From Pararhodobacter oceanensis (lineage in GTDB: Bacteria; Pseudomonadota; Alphaproteobacteria; Rhodobacterales; Rhodobacteraceae): a stretch of 64,000 nucleotides of DNA. The notes under the pieces were generated by a model. It had not been told where the DNA came from, did no database searches, and saw only the letters and a list, made by a program, of their open reading frames with translations. A program made the translations under genes and the position numbers. Location of the stretch: NCBI RefSeq assembly GCF_003076755.1, contig NZ_QDKM01000001.1, forward strand, positions 1 through 64,000. Direction: 5' to 3'. How positions within the stretch are numbered: position 1 is the first letter of the stretch; each line of letters opens with the position of its first letter. Shown here piece after piece: positions 46,902 through 55,914 of the stretch.

Positions 46902-47681
46902 CTAGGCGGTTTGCAGGACCGTATCGCAATGGAAATCCACGATCTCCTGAATTTCCGCGCGCGAGGCGCTGGTCGGATCGATCTCCCATAGCGCACGCAG
47001 CCGTGCCAGCAACAGGCGCACGGTGTCGACGGGGGCGGAAGCCTCGGGCAATTGCCAGCGGCCATGGACCGGATAGCCGGAGAGCGCGGGTAAATCCTCG
47101 GCTGCGACCTCGCCCAAGGTGATCACGATATCCATCACCGGCGCGTCGGGGCCGGTGAAGAGATCGAGCGATTTCGACCACAACACGCCGGCTTGAAACC
47201 CCTGTTCCTCAAGCATCGCAAGCACCTCGGGGTCAGGCTCGGAGGCCGCATGAAGCCCCGCCGAGAAGACCTCGAACCGCTCACCCGCAAGGGTGCGAAA
47301 GGCGGCTTCGGCCATCAGACTGGCGGTGGAGTTCTGATGGTCAACAAACAGCAAATTGCGGATGCGTGGCCCGGCAGCGGACAATTCAGGCAGCCCGCGC
47401 CCCTGACACAGATCGCCAATCCATGCCGTGTTGAAACCAGCCAATGCCTCGGGCACGATGGAATACAACAGCGAGGTGCCGCGCCGCTCTTGCGCGATCA
47501 GACCGGTCTCGACCAGTTGCGCAAGATAGCCCGAAAGCGTGCTGGGTTTGAGCCCGAGCCGCGCGCCAATCGCTCCTGCGGCCACCGGCGCGGGATGCTG
47601 GCGGACCAGCAAATGCATGATCTGCAGGCGTTGCGGATGCGCGAGGGCCGCGAAAACGGGCACGAGATTATGTTCCATCAT
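46902..47681 (-). CDS. ArsR-type regulator fused to a degenerate ArsC domain
   Basis: A 259-residue fusion. Residues 1-95 form a winged-helix ArsR repressor (PVFAALAHPQRLQIMHLLVR, GARLGLKPSTLSGYLAQLVE). Residues 107-255 align with low-molecular-weight phosphatase/arsenate reductase, but the P-loop CxxNxxR is replaced: it reads LFVDHQNSTAS, with Asp114 at the cysteine position and Ala120 at the arginine. The second cysteine region reads VITLGEVAAED, also without Cys. It cannot reduce arsenate and may act as a ligand-sensing domain. Start is ATG 47681 or 47678. No arsenic resistance genes are adjacent. Confidence 0.82.
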   Translation of the reverse strand: MMEHNLVPVFAALAHPQRLQIMHLLVRQHPAPVAAGAIGARLGLKPSTLSGYLAQLVETGLIAQERRGTSLLYSIVPEALAGFNTAWIGDLCQGRGLPELSAAGPRIRNLLFVDHQNSTASLMAEAAFRTLAGERFEVFSAGLHAASEPDPEVLAMLEEQGFQAGVLWSKSLDLFTGPDAPVMDIVITLGEVAAEDLPALSGYPVHGRWQLPEASAPVDTVRLLLARLRALWEIDPTSASRAEIQEIVDFHCDTVLQTA

Positions 47682-47820
47682 AAGCGAAATACTGCACTGC
47701 AGAATGCATGGCAAGATTTTTCTGCATCGCAGCAATCGCAAACTGCTGCCGATCCCGCCACTGTGGCAATTGCTTGACGCGCCAATCGTGTTAGCCTGCG
47801 CCAAACAAAGGGAGATCCGC

Positions 47821-48654
47821 ATGTCACGCACCGCAACGCAATCCATCGGCGACGCCGAAGTGGTCATCCTGACCGACGGCGGCCTTGATTTCGGCACCGA
47901 GCTATTTCCCGGCACCAGTGAGGCGCATATCGCCGAACTGCTGACTGCGCAGGCGGCCAATGCGATCGCCACGAATTTCAACGCGGTGCTGATCCGCACT
48001 GCGCGCAACACCATCCTTTGCGACGCCGGTCCGCGTGACCTGTTTGGCCCCACCTGCGGTTTTCTGCCCGACGCGCTGCGCGAAGCGGTGGCGGCGCCCG
48101 GCGATATCGACACGCTCTATGCCACGCATTTACACCCCGATCATATCGCCGGGATGATCACCCCGGAGGGCGCGGCGGTGTTTCCCAATGCCGAACTGGT
48201 GGTCAGCGAGGCTGAGCACGCCTTCTGGAGCGACGCCGCAAATACCGACAACCTGCCCGAGCCGATGCCCGATTGGGGTGCTTTGGCGCGGGCGGTTCTG
48301 GCGGCTTATGCCGACCGGCTGCGGATAGTCTCGGGCGGTGGCGAGATCGCGGCGGGGCTGCATATCCTGCCGCTCGCGGGTCATACGCCGGGGCATGGCG
48401 GCTGGCGGCTGGAGAGCGGGCGCGCGCAATTGCTGCATACCGGCGACATTATCCACGCCCCTGTCCTGCAGGCCGCCGATCCGAATATCGCGATTGCCTT
48501 TGACATGGACGCCGACACCGCGCGCGAGACGCGCAAACGGCTGCTCGATGAATTGGCCAGCGACGGGGCGCTGTTCACCGGCGGGCATTTCCTGCATCCG
48601 GCATTTCATCAGGCGGTGCGCGACGGGGATGGCTACCGGTTGGAGCGCCCGTAA
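47821..48654 (+). CDS. MBL-fold metallo-hydrolase
   Basis: A 277-residue metallo-beta-lactamase-fold protein. The metal site is ATHLHPDHIAG (His103, His105, Asp107, His108), with further ligands in LAGHTPGHGG, LLHTGDIIH and TGGHF. No signal peptide, so it is cytoplasmic. Closest in layout to lactonase/quorum-quenching-type members, but the substrate cannot be read. A GGGAG site precedes ATG 47821. It is divergent from the ArsR-ArsC fusion with 139 bp between, so it is a candidate target of that regulator. Confidence 0.88.
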   Translation: MSRTATQSIGDAEVVILTDGGLDFGTELFPGTSEAHIAELLTAQAANAIATNFNAVLIRTARNTILCDAGPRDLFGPTCGFLPDALREAVAAPGDIDTLYATHLHPDHIAGMITPEGAAVFPNAELVVSEAEHAFWSDAANTDNLPEPMPDWGALARAVLAAYADRLRIVSGGGEIAAGLHILPLAGHTPGHGGWRLESGRAQLLHTGDIIHAPVLQAADPNIAIAFDMDADTARETRKRLLDELASDGALFTGGHFLHPAFHQAVRDGDGYRLERP

Positions 48655-48670
48655 CTGCGCCAGACATGCG

Positions 48671-48698
48671 AAACGCCCGGGGGTAAGCCGGGCGTTTT
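48671..48698 (+). terminator. Terminator after the MBL gene
   Basis: AAACGCCCGG-GGGTAAG-CCGGGCGTTTT, 17 bases after the stop codon. Confidence 0.9.
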
Positions 48699-48722
48699 GA
48701 GTATTTTTGGCAAGATGAAGCC
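48699..48722 (-). repeat. Short dispersed repeat, copy E
   Basis: On the minus strand GGCTTCATCTTGCC then AAAAATACTC, immediately after the terminator of the MBL gene and 27 bp from the hemE stop. It is the only copy in this orientation. Confidence 0.85.
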
Positions 48723-48748
48723 GCAGGGTGCTCTGCGATCCGGGTTGG

Positions 48749-49789
48749 TCAGCCGCGAATGGCTTCGAGCATGCGCAGGACGTTGTCGGGGTTGGCGTCG
48801 GGGGTGATACCGTGGCCGAGATTGAAAATATGCGGCCCGCCCGAGAATGCCTTGACGATGCGTTTGGTCTCGGTGATCAATTCCGGCCCGCCCTCAACCA
48901 TGTGACGCGGCGCCAGATTGCCCTGCACGCAGCCGTCTTTTTGCACGTTTTCTGCGGCCCAAGAGGCGCTGACCGAATTGTCGAGTGCCACGCAATCGGC
49001 GCCGGTGGCTTTGGCGAAACCGATATAGCGGTCACCGGCCTCGCGCGGGAAGGCGATGATCGGCGTCTGCGGGTGGCGGGCCTTGAGTGCGGAGATGATC
49101 GCGGCGGTGGGCTTGAGGGCGAAATCGTCGAAATCCTGCCCCTTGAGGCTGCCGGCCCAGCTGTCGAAAATCTTTATCACTTCGGCGCCAGCCTTGATCT
49201 GCGCCGAGAGATATTCGATTGTCGCCTCGGTCAGCCGGTCGATCAACATCGCAAAGCCTTCGCGGTCCGAAGCGATGAACGCATGCGCGGGGCCTTGATC
49301 CGGCGTGCCGCGGCCAGCGGTCATATAGGTCGCCACGGTCCAGGGCGCGCCGGCAAAGCCGATCAGCGTGGTCGGCGCGGGCAGCTCGCGGGTGAGGATC
49401 TTGATCGTCTCATAGATCGGCGAGAGTGTCTCATGCACATCACCCGCGGGGCGCAATGCGGCGACGCCGCTGCGGTCGGTGATCGTGGAGAGACGAGGCC
49501 CCTCGCCCTCGGCAAACCAGAGTTTCGCACCAAGCGCCTGACAGATCAGCAGAATATCGGCAAAGAGGATCGCCGCATCGAAATCAAACCGGCGCAGCGG
49601 CTGCAGGGTGACTTCGGCGGCCAGTTCGGGGTTGTAGCACAGCGACAGGAAGTCTCCGGCCTGCGCGCGGGTCGCCTTATACTCGGGCAGATAGCGCCCC
49701 GCCTGCCGCATCATCCACGCAGGTGGCACTGGCAGGGTCTCGCCTGCGAGAGCACGCAGAATGGTCTTTTGGGGGGCGGTCTGGGTCAC
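48749..49789 (-). CDS. hemE: Uroporphyrinogen decarboxylase
   Basis: HemE removes four carboxyl groups from uroporphyrinogen III to give coproporphyrinogen III, two steps before the HemF reaction. The 346-residue sequence contains [20 protein letters not shown] (substrate-binding), [16 protein letters not shown] (Asp), [17 protein letters not shown] and [14 protein letters not shown]. The start is GTG 49789, after GGAGTG; no ATG is suitably placed. Confidence 0.96.
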   Translation of the reverse strand: MTQTAPQKTILRALAGETLPVPPAWMMRQAGRYLPEYKATRAQAGDFLSLCYNPELAAEVTLQPLRRFDFDAAILFADILLICQALGAKLWFAEGEGPRLSTITDRSGVAALRPAGDVHETLSPIYETIKILTRELPAPTTLIGFAGAPWTVATYMTAGRGTPDQGPAHAFIASDREGFAMLIDRLTEATIEYLSAQIKAGAEVIKIFDSWAGSLKGQDFDDFALKPTAAIISALKARHPQTPIIAFPREAGDRYIGFAKATGADCVALDNSVSASWAAENVQKDGCVQGNLAPRHMVEGGPELITETKRIVKAFSGGPHIFNLGHGITPDANPDNVLRMLEAIRG

Positions 49790-50002
49790 GGGAACACTCC
49801 TTATAACGTCGCCTGTCGATGGGCTGCAGGGGCTGCGATGTCAAGCCGCGCCGCCCGAGCCGCGACATGATGCCCGTGTGGAGGCGGTCGGCGGGGCCGT
49901 ACGCGTGTTCTGCAATACGCCCTGCAATTGGCGCGGGCCGATAGACGCGCGGGCAGCGCTGGTTTATACCAAGTGCTGGCTTGTCATTGCTGGGTGGCTC
50001 TT

Positions 50003-50989
50003 TTGGCACAACATTTCGCCCCTTGGCGCCTCTCGGTGGCGCCGATGATGGATTGGACCGATTCGAATTGTCGCCAGTTTCACCGGCGGCTGTCGCGGCA
50101 TGCGCTCCTTTATACCGAGATGGTGACCTCGGCGGCGCTGGTGCGCGGCGGGGCGCGGCATTTGCTGGAATTTGATCCGGTTGAGCAGCCGGTGGCCTTG
50201 CAACTCGGTGGCTCGGATCCGGTGGAACTGGCGCAGGCGGCGCGGATGGGGGCCGAGGAAGGCTACGGCGAGATCAACCTGAATGTCGGCTGCCCTTCGG
50301 ACCGGGTGCAATCGGGGAGTTTCGGCGCGGTGCTGATGAAATCACCCGGGTTGGTCGGCGAATGTCTGGCGGCGATGAAAGCAGCGCAGGGAGCTGAAGT
50401 CACGTTGAAATGCCGCATCGGGGTGGATGATCAGGACCCCGAGGAGGCATTGCCAGCGGTTTTGGAGGCGGCACAGAATGCGGGGATCACGCGGGTCAGC
50501 GTGCATGCGCGCAAAGCTTGGCTGCAGGGGCTCTCGCCCAAGGAAAACCGCGACATCCCGCCGCTGGATTACGCGCTGGTCGAGCGGATGTTAACCGAAT
50601 TTCCGGCCCTCACCATCTGCCTGAACGGCGGGATCGCCACGCTGGACGAGGCCGAGGCGCTGTTGGCGCGCGGATTTGCCGGTGTGATGCTGGGGCGCGC
50701 CGCTTATCACCAGCCGACGGCGGTTCTTGCGGCGGCGGACCGGCGGATTTTTGGCAGCAGTGCGCCCGATGCCGATCCGGTGCAGGTGGCCTACGAGATG
50801 CTGCCGGTGATCGAAGCGCATCTGCAGCGTGGCGGCCGGTTGATCGGCATCACACGGCATCTGCTGGGGCTGTTTGCCGGACAGACCGGCGCGCGGGCCT
50901 GGCGCCGGGCGCTTTCGGAAATGCCCAATGGCACGCTGGCGGATCTCGAGGAGCTGCTGGACGGCGTGCAACAGCGGAGCGCCGCGTGA
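50003..50989 (+). CDS. dusA: tRNA-dihydrouridine synthase (DusA type)
   Basis: This flavoenzyme reduces uridine 20/20a in the D-loop of tRNA. The protein has SVAPMMDWTDSNCRQFHR (FMN site), HALLYTEMVTSAALV, EINLNVGCPSDRVQSGSFGA with catalytic Cys, VSVHARKAWLQGLSPKENR and CLNGGIATLDEA. About 328 aa with a TTG start at 50003 (reading MAQHFAPWRLSVAPMMDW); an upstream in-frame start is possible. The stop overlaps the next gene as TGATG. Confidence 0.92.
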   Translation: MAQHFAPWRLSVAPMMDWTDSNCRQFHRRLSRHALLYTEMVTSAALVRGGARHLLEFDPVEQPVALQLGGSDPVELAQAARMGAEEGYGEINLNVGCPSDRVQSGSFGAVLMKSPGLVGECLAAMKAAQGAEVTLKCRIGVDDQDPEEALPAVLEAAQNAGITRVSVHARKAWLQGLSPKENRDIPPLDYALVERMLTEFPALTICLNGGIATLDEAEALLARGFAGVMLGRAAYHQPTAVLAAADRRIFGSSAPDADPVQVAYEMLPVIEAHLQRGGRLIGITRHLLGLFAGQTGARAWRRALSEMPNGTLADLEELLDGVQQRSAA

Positions 50990-52425
50990 TGCGCGCGGTC
51001 GGGCGCCTTGGACCCTATGCAACTGCCGGAATTCTTGGCATTTTTGCGCTGGGTGCCTGCACGCCGACCGGACAGGTGCAGCGGCTCGAGGTGGCCAGCG
51101 GCGCAACCGCGCCGGTGACCAGCTACGCGCCCGGAACGCCGCGCCCGCTGCCCGCCAGCCGCCCCAATGCCGAGATGGTGACTGATTTCATCGAGCTGGG
51201 GTTTGCCATGGAAAGCGGGCGCGAAATCCCGCAGTTCTCGCGGTTTGAAGGGCCGGTGCAGGTGATCACACGCGGGCCGGTGCCGGCTCAGGCACTGGCG
51301 GATCTGGACCGGCTGCTGGCCCGTTTGCGCGGTGAAGCGGGGATCGAGATCAACCGCGCCGCGCCCGCAGCCACTTTGGTTAACGCCTCATTCAACGCCT
51401 CCGATGTGCCGCAAAACCTGATCGCCGTTGAATTCCTGCCGCGCCGACAGATGCAAGCGGTGGTGCCGAATGCGGCCTGTTTTGTCGTGCCGAATGTCAG
51501 CAATTGGTCGGATTTTGTCGCCAACCGGCGCAGTTCGGCGATCGACTGGACACGGGTGGTGTCCCGCACGCAGGCGGCGGTTTTCGTGCCCAGTGACACC
51601 ACGCCGCAGGAAATCCGCGACTGTCTGCATGAGGAAATCGGCCAAGCGCTCGGCCCGCTCAACGATCTGTTCCGCCTTGCCGACAGCGTGTTCAATGATG
51701 ACAATTTCCAGACCACGCTGACCGGTTTTGACATGCTGCTGCTGCGCGTCTGGTATGCGCCGGAATTGCGCTCGGGGATGAGCAAAGCCGAGGTGCAGGC
51801 GCGGTTGCCGACGCTGTTCAACCGGCTCAATCCAAGCGGTCGCCGCCCCTCGAATGTCGATCCCGGCCCCACGCCGCGGGTCTGGCAGCAGGCGGTGGAA
51901 CAGGCGCTGGCCTCGGACGGCGGGCTGGTGGAACGGCGCGCCGGTGCCACGCGGGCGCTGTCATTGGCGCGCGCGCAGGGCTGGCGCGACAACCGGCTGG
52001 CGCTGAGCCTGATGTTGAATGCCCGTTTGGCGCCCCGCGATCAGGGTGAGGCGGCGCTGGATGCGCTCTTGGCCGCCGCCGAACTCTATCGCCGCGCGCC
52101 GGGTGGCGAGGTGCATGCGGCGCATATCGACATGCATCTGGCGGTGCAGGCGCTGGCCACCGGTCAGGCCGAGATGGTGCTGGACCTCACCGCTCGCGCC
52201 CTGCCCGCCGCCGAACGCAGTGAAAACGCCGCTTTCATCGCCTCTCTGGGCTTTTTGCGCGCCGAAGCGCTGAGCCTGATCGGCCGCACCAATGAGGCCG
52301 AGCGGCTGAGGGTCGACTCCTTTCCAGCCGCGCGATATGGCTTTGGCACCGAGGCCGCCGCGCGCGCCCGGATGGATGAAATCGCCCGGATCGGGACCGC
52401 CGCCCAACGGCTTGCGCGTCTGTAA
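50989..52425 (+). CDS. DUF2927 lipoprotein
   Basis: A 478-residue protein with a lipoprotein signal (YATAGILGIFALGAC, lipobox LGAC with Cys at about residue 21). It has a DUF2927 domain at about residues 80-250: DFIELGFAMESGREIPQFSR, then RDCLHEEIGQALGPLNDLFR and a YAPELRSGMSKAEVQARLP stretch. The C-terminal part is helical and repeat-like. The HEEIxQ segment resembles a metalloprotease helix, but this is unproven. Start ATG 50989 overlaps the dusA stop. Confidence 0.88.
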   Translation: MRAVGRLGPYATAGILGIFALGACTPTGQVQRLEVASGATAPVTSYAPGTPRPLPASRPNAEMVTDFIELGFAMESGREIPQFSRFEGPVQVITRGPVPAQALADLDRLLARLRGEAGIEINRAAPAATLVNASFNASDVPQNLIAVEFLPRRQMQAVVPNAACFVVPNVSNWSDFVANRRSSAIDWTRVVSRTQAAVFVPSDTTPQEIRDCLHEEIGQALGPLNDLFRLADSVFNDDNFQTTLTGFDMLLLRVWYAPELRSGMSKAEVQARLPTLFNRLNPSGRRPSNVDPGPTPRVWQQAVEQALASDGGLVERRAGATRALSLARAQGWRDNRLALSLMLNARLAPRDQGEAALDALLAAAELYRRAPGGEVHAAHIDMHLAVQALATGQAEMVLDLTARALPAAERSENAAFIASLGFLRAEALSLIGRTNEAERLRVDSFPAARYGFGTEAAARARMDEIARIGTAAQRLARL

Positions 52426-52446
52426 ACCGGCCAGTTTGAGGCACTT

Positions 52447-52611
52447 ATGATCATCATCGCAGGTCTGGTAATCGGCGCCATTTGGGGCGTGATCTATACC
52501 CGCCGACGCAATGGCAACCGCTTCGATATCGCCCAATATGCCGCTGTCTGGGCGCTGATCGGCGCTTTGCTCGGTGTCTTCCTGACCCTTGGAATTGAAC
52601 GGCTTTTGTAA
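52447..52611 (+). CDS. Small two-helix membrane protein (54 aa)
   Basis: A 54-residue protein starting MIIIAGLVIGAIWGVIYTRR, with a basic cytoplasmic loop (RRRNGNR) and a second hydrophobic segment (YAAVWALIGALLGVFLTLGI) before its end ERLL. It fills the gap between the DUF2927 and VWA genes exactly, and its stop overlaps the VWA start as TAATG, which supports its being translated. Function unknown. Confidence 0.8.
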   Translation: MIIIAGLVIGAIWGVIYTRRRNGNRFDIAQYAAVWALIGALLGVFLTLGIERLL

Positions 52612-53795
52612 TGTTTCGCCCCTTCCTCGAACAGCTGCGCCATCACGGTGTGCCGGTCACGGTGCGCGAGTATCTGGGCTTTCTGGAAGCGATGGATGCG
52701 GGGCTGGCGCGCTTCGATCCCGAGGGGTTTTACTATCTCGCCCGCACCACGATGGTGAAGGACGAAAAGCACATCGACCGCTTTGATCAGGCGTTCTCGG
52801 CGACGTTCAAAGGGCTGGATCAGATCACCCCCGAGGCGGTGGTGCAGGCGATGGATCTGCCCGCCGAATGGCTGGAGAAACTGGCCGAGAAACACATGAG
52901 CGAAGAAGACCGCGCGCAGATCGAGGCGATGGGCGGGTTTGAAAAGCTGATGGAGACACTGAAAAAGCGGCTTGAGGAGCAAAAGGACCGCCATCAGGGC
53001 GGCAGCAAATGGATCGGCACCGCTGGCACCAGCCCGTTCGGCGCCTACGGCTATAACCCCGAAGGCGTGCGCATCGGCCAAAAAGAGGGCCGTCACGGGC
53101 GCGCCGTTAAGGTCTGGGACAAGCGCGAGTTTCGCAATCTGGACGACACCGTAGAATTGGGCACGCGCAACATTAAGGTCGCGCTCAAACGGCTGCGCAA
53201 CTGGGCGCGCGACGGGGCGCATCAGGAGCTGGACCTCGACGGCACCATCCGCGCCACCGCCGAACAGGGCTGGCTGGATGTGAAAACCCGACCCGAGCGG
53301 CACAACGCGGTGAAAGTGCTGCTGTTTTTCGACATCGGCGGCTCGATGGACCCCTATGTGCAGGTGGTCGAGGAATTGTTCAGCGCCGCGCGCGTCGAGT
53401 TCAAGCATCTCGAGCATTTCTATTTTCACAACTGTCTTTACGAATTCCTCTGGCGCGACAACGCGCGGCGCTGGGACGCGCGGACCCCGACTTGGGAGAT
53501 CCTGCGCACCTATGGCTCTGATTATAAGTGCATTTTCGTCGGTGACGCGAATATGTCGCCCTATGAGGTCGCCTATGTCGGCGGTGCCAATGAGCATTGG
53601 AACGAAGAGAGCGGCGCGACCTGGTTAACCCGCGCGCGCGAACATTGGCCCGATACCCTCTGGATCAACCCGACGCCCGAGCACTACTGGCAGCATTCGC
53701 ATTCAACGCGGATGATATCGGAGATTTTCGAGGACCGGATGGTGCCGATGACGCTGGACGGGTTGACCAAAGGCATGCGGATGCTCGGTCGCTAG
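52611..53795 (+). CDS. VWA domain-containing CoxE-like protein
   Basis: A 394-residue cytoplasmic protein. The N-terminal half is helical with a charged, glutamate/lysine-rich region (~115-130). The C-terminal von Willebrand A domain has the metal-binding MIDAS motif VLLFFDIGGSMDPYVQ, and later FVGDANMSPYEVAYVGGA. Proteins of this type work with MoxR ATPases in maturing metal enzymes. No MoxR gene adjoins; the nearest is at 61.8 kb. It is translationally coupled to the small membrane protein. Confidence 0.88.
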   Translation: MFRPFLEQLRHHGVPVTVREYLGFLEAMDAGLARFDPEGFYYLARTTMVKDEKHIDRFDQAFSATFKGLDQITPEAVVQAMDLPAEWLEKLAEKHMSEEDRAQIEAMGGFEKLMETLKKRLEEQKDRHQGGSKWIGTAGTSPFGAYGYNPEGVRIGQKEGRHGRAVKVWDKREFRNLDDTVELGTRNIKVALKRLRNWARDGAHQELDLDGTIRATAEQGWLDVKTRPERHNAVKVLLFFDIGGSMDPYVQVVEELFSAARVEFKHLEHFYFHNCLYEFLWRDNARRWDARTPTWEILRTYGSDYKCIFVGDANMSPYEVAYVGGANEHWNEESGATWLTRAREHWPDTLWINPTPEHYWQHSHSTRMISEIFEDRMVPMTLDGLTKGMRMLGR

Positions 53796-53921
53796 CCTGT
53801 GGCAAGATGCTGCACTGCTTTGCCGCTTTCTGCGGTTGCAAATCAGTCTGGAATCATTCTAGAACGTGCCGCGATGCAGCTGAAAATGCTTGCTAAATTT
53901 TGCACTATCGAGAGAGAGACC

Positions 53922-54470
53922 ATGCACACAGGCTATAAACTTCCCGCCGTGACCTTCCAGACCCGCATCCGCGACGAGAGCATCGAGGGGCCGAACCCGT
54001 TCCGTTGGGAAAGCAAGTCCACCGAAGATTATTTCGCTGGCAAGCGCGTGGTTCTGTTCTCGCTGCCCGGCGCCTTCACCCCGACCTGCTCGACCTACCA
54101 GCTGCCCGGATTCGAGAACGGCTTTGCGGATTTCAAAGCCCAGGGCATCGACGCGATCTATTGCATGTCGGTTAATGACGCCTTTGTGATGAACAAATGG
54201 GCGCAGGACCAGAAGCTGCAAAACGTGCAGGTGATCCCCGATGGCTCGGGCGAATTCACCCGCCGTCTCGGCATGCTGGTGCGCAAGGACAATCTGGGCT
54301 TCGGGTTGCGCTCGTGGCGCTATGCCGCAGTGATCAACAACGGTGTTGTCGAAGCATGGTTCGAAGAGCCGGGCCTCTGCGACAACCACGGCGAAGACCC
54401 CTACGGCGTTTCCTCGCCCGAGACCGTGTTGAACTGGCTGAACGACGCCAATCGCGAGCAAGCCGCCTGA
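53922..54470 (+). CDS. Peroxiredoxin (Prx5 family)
   Basis: A 182-residue thiol peroxidase. The peroxidatic cysteine is in LPGAFTPTCSTYQLPGF (about residue 47), the Prx5/AhpE2-type motif P-x(3)-T-x(2)-C. Further blocks are CMSVNDAFVMNKWAQD and VIPDGSGEFTRRLGMLV. A possible resolving Cys lies in EPGLCDNHGEDPYGVSSPE. It detoxifies peroxides in the cytoplasm. The start ATG 53922 is preceded by GAGAGAGA. Confidence 0.94.
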   Translation: MHTGYKLPAVTFQTRIRDESIEGPNPFRWESKSTEDYFAGKRVVLFSLPGAFTPTCSTYQLPGFENGFADFKAQGIDAIYCMSVNDAFVMNKWAQDQKLQNVQVIPDGSGEFTRRLGMLVRKDNLGFGLRSWRYAAVINNGVVEAWFEEPGLCDNHGEDPYGVSSPETVLNWLNDANREQAA

Positions 54471-54499
54471 GCGACAGCTTTGCATCTGCAGCAGAATTC

Positions 54500-54530
54500 G
54501 GGCCGCCCTTTGATCAAGGGGCGGCCCTTT
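54500..54530 (+). terminator. Rho-independent terminator after peroxiredoxin
   Basis: GGGCCGCCC-TTTGATCAAGG-GGCGGCCC followed by TTTCT, 30 bases after the stop. Confidence 0.88.
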
Positions 54531-54650
54531 CTCATTGCGTCCGCAATCACAGCCATGCGCCGCAGACATGGAGCCACGGCGGCAGGTTTCTTGCCACTTG
54601 CGCAGCGGGGGTCTATTGTGCAGGCAGATTTCTATCAAGGGAACGACCCG

Positions 54651-55604
54651 ATGCGCGACCTCAAACTGCCAGACCAACGCCATCCCGAAAAAGCGCATCG
54701 TCCCGATCAGGCTGTGCAGCCGAAGAAACCCTCGTGGATCAGGGTCCGCGCGCCCGGTGGTGAGGGCTATAACCAGACGCGGCGCATCATGCGTGACAAC
54801 AATCTGACCACGGTTTGCGAAGAGGCCGGCTGCCCGAATGTGGGCGAATGCTGGAGCCAGGGCCACGCGACGATGATGATCATGGGCGAGGTCTGCACCC
54901 GCGCCTGCTCGTTTTGCAACGTGGCGACCGGCAAGCCCGACGCGCTTGACGCGTTCGAACCCGGCCGTGTGGCGCATGCGGTGGCCACGCTGGGGCTCAA
55001 CCATGTGGTGATCACCTCGGTTGACCGCGACGATGTGGCGGACGGCGGGGCCGAGCATTTCGCCCAGACGATCCGCGCCGTGCGCCACCGTGCGCCGGAT
55101 ACCACGATTGAAATTCTGACCCCCGATTTCCTGCGCTGCGACGATTCGGCGTTGGAAACCGTGGTTGCGGCGCGGCCGGATGTGTTTAACCACAATCTGG
55201 AAACCGTGCCCGGCCTCTATCCGAGCGTGCGGCCCGGGGCGCGGTATTTCCACTCCTTGCGTCTATTGCAGCGGGTTAAGGAACTTGATCCCGGGATGTT
55301 CACCAAATCCGGCATCATGGTCGGTCTGGGCGAGGACCGGCAGTCGGTATCGCAGGTGATGGATGATATGCGCGCGGCGGATATCGATTTCCTGACCATC
55401 GGCCAATATCTGCAGCCGACGCCCAAGCATCACCATGTCGATCGCTTCGTCACCCCTGAGGAATTCGCCGCCTATGAGAAGGCTGCTTATGGCAAGGGGT
55501 TCTTGATGGTTTCGGCGACGCCGCTGACGCGCTCTTCGTATCACGCGGGGGATGATTTCGCCCGTCTGCGCAGCGCCCGCGAGGCGCATCTGGGCCGCGC
55601 GTAA
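54651..55604 (+). CDS. lipA: Lipoyl synthase
   Basis: LipA inserts two sulfurs into octanoyl groups on 2-oxoacid dehydrogenases by radical SAM chemistry. In the 317-residue protein Cys56, 61 and 67 ([12 protein letters not shown]) bind the auxiliary cluster, and Cys82, 86 and 89 (CTRACSFCN) bind the radical-SAM cluster. Other blocks are [19 protein letters not shown] and [18 protein letters not shown], and the C-terminal [16 protein letters not shown] stands ahead of ATG 54651. Confidence 0.97.
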   Translation: MRDLKLPDQRHPEKAHRPDQAVQPKKPSWIRVRAPGGEGYNQTRRIMRDNNLTTVCEEAGCPNVGECWSQGHATMMIMGEVCTRACSFCNVATGKPDALDAFEPGRVAHAVATLGLNHVVITSVDRDDVADGGAEHFAQTIRAVRHRAPDTTIEILTPDFLRCDDSALETVVAARPDVFNHNLETVPGLYPSVRPGARYFHSLRLLQRVKELDPGMFTKSGIMVGLGEDRQSVSQVMDDMRAADIDFLTIGQYLQPTPKHHHVDRFVTPEEFAAYEKAAYGKGFLMVSATPLTRSSYHAGDDFARLRSAREAHLGRA

Positions 55605-55619
55605 TCCGTTGAGAATTGA

Positions 55620-55651
55620 GGCATTGCCGCTTTCAAAGCATCGGCAATGCC
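55620..55651 (+). terminator. Hairpin after lipA
   Basis: GGCATTGCCG (55620-55629) and CGGCAATGCC (55642-55651) form a perfect 10-bp stem 15 bases after lipA. There is no clean U-run, so its terminator role is tentative. Confidence 0.55.
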
Positions 55652-55705
55652 TATCTCTTCCGGCATTTGCTAAAGCACCTCTCTAGCCCGTGGGCGCCAC
55701 GGGCC

Positions 55706-55826
55706 GCGCCCGACCCGCCCCCCGGGAGGGCGCATTGGTAGTGACATCCACCGCTCAAACGACATACATGCTTCTGAGCGCAGTGCGCTGTGGAAAAGTT
55801 ACTAGCGCCCACCCAGGGTCGGGCGC
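55706..55826 (-). repeat. 121-bp dispersed repeat, copy 3
   Basis: GCGCCCGACC (55706-55715) and GGTCGGGCGC (55817-55826) bound the element. It has the CCC(C)GGGAGGG palindrome on the left and GCCCACCCAGGG at the right, as in copies 2 and 4. A CGTGGGCGCCACG hairpin lies just outside the left end. It lies between convergent lipA and marR. Confidence 0.88.
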
Positions 55827-55914
55827 GTCCCTTTTCGCGACAATTGGGCGAAATGCACGGCGCGGCGCGTGATCCCCCAGCGCGTTACGTAGGGATCAGC
55901 ACCGCCGCAAGCCC

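Noticed and set aside
50003-50989. dusA as a prophage or island attachment site
   Set aside because: dusA can host integrations at its 5' end, but no integrase, duplication or foreign sequence is visible here.
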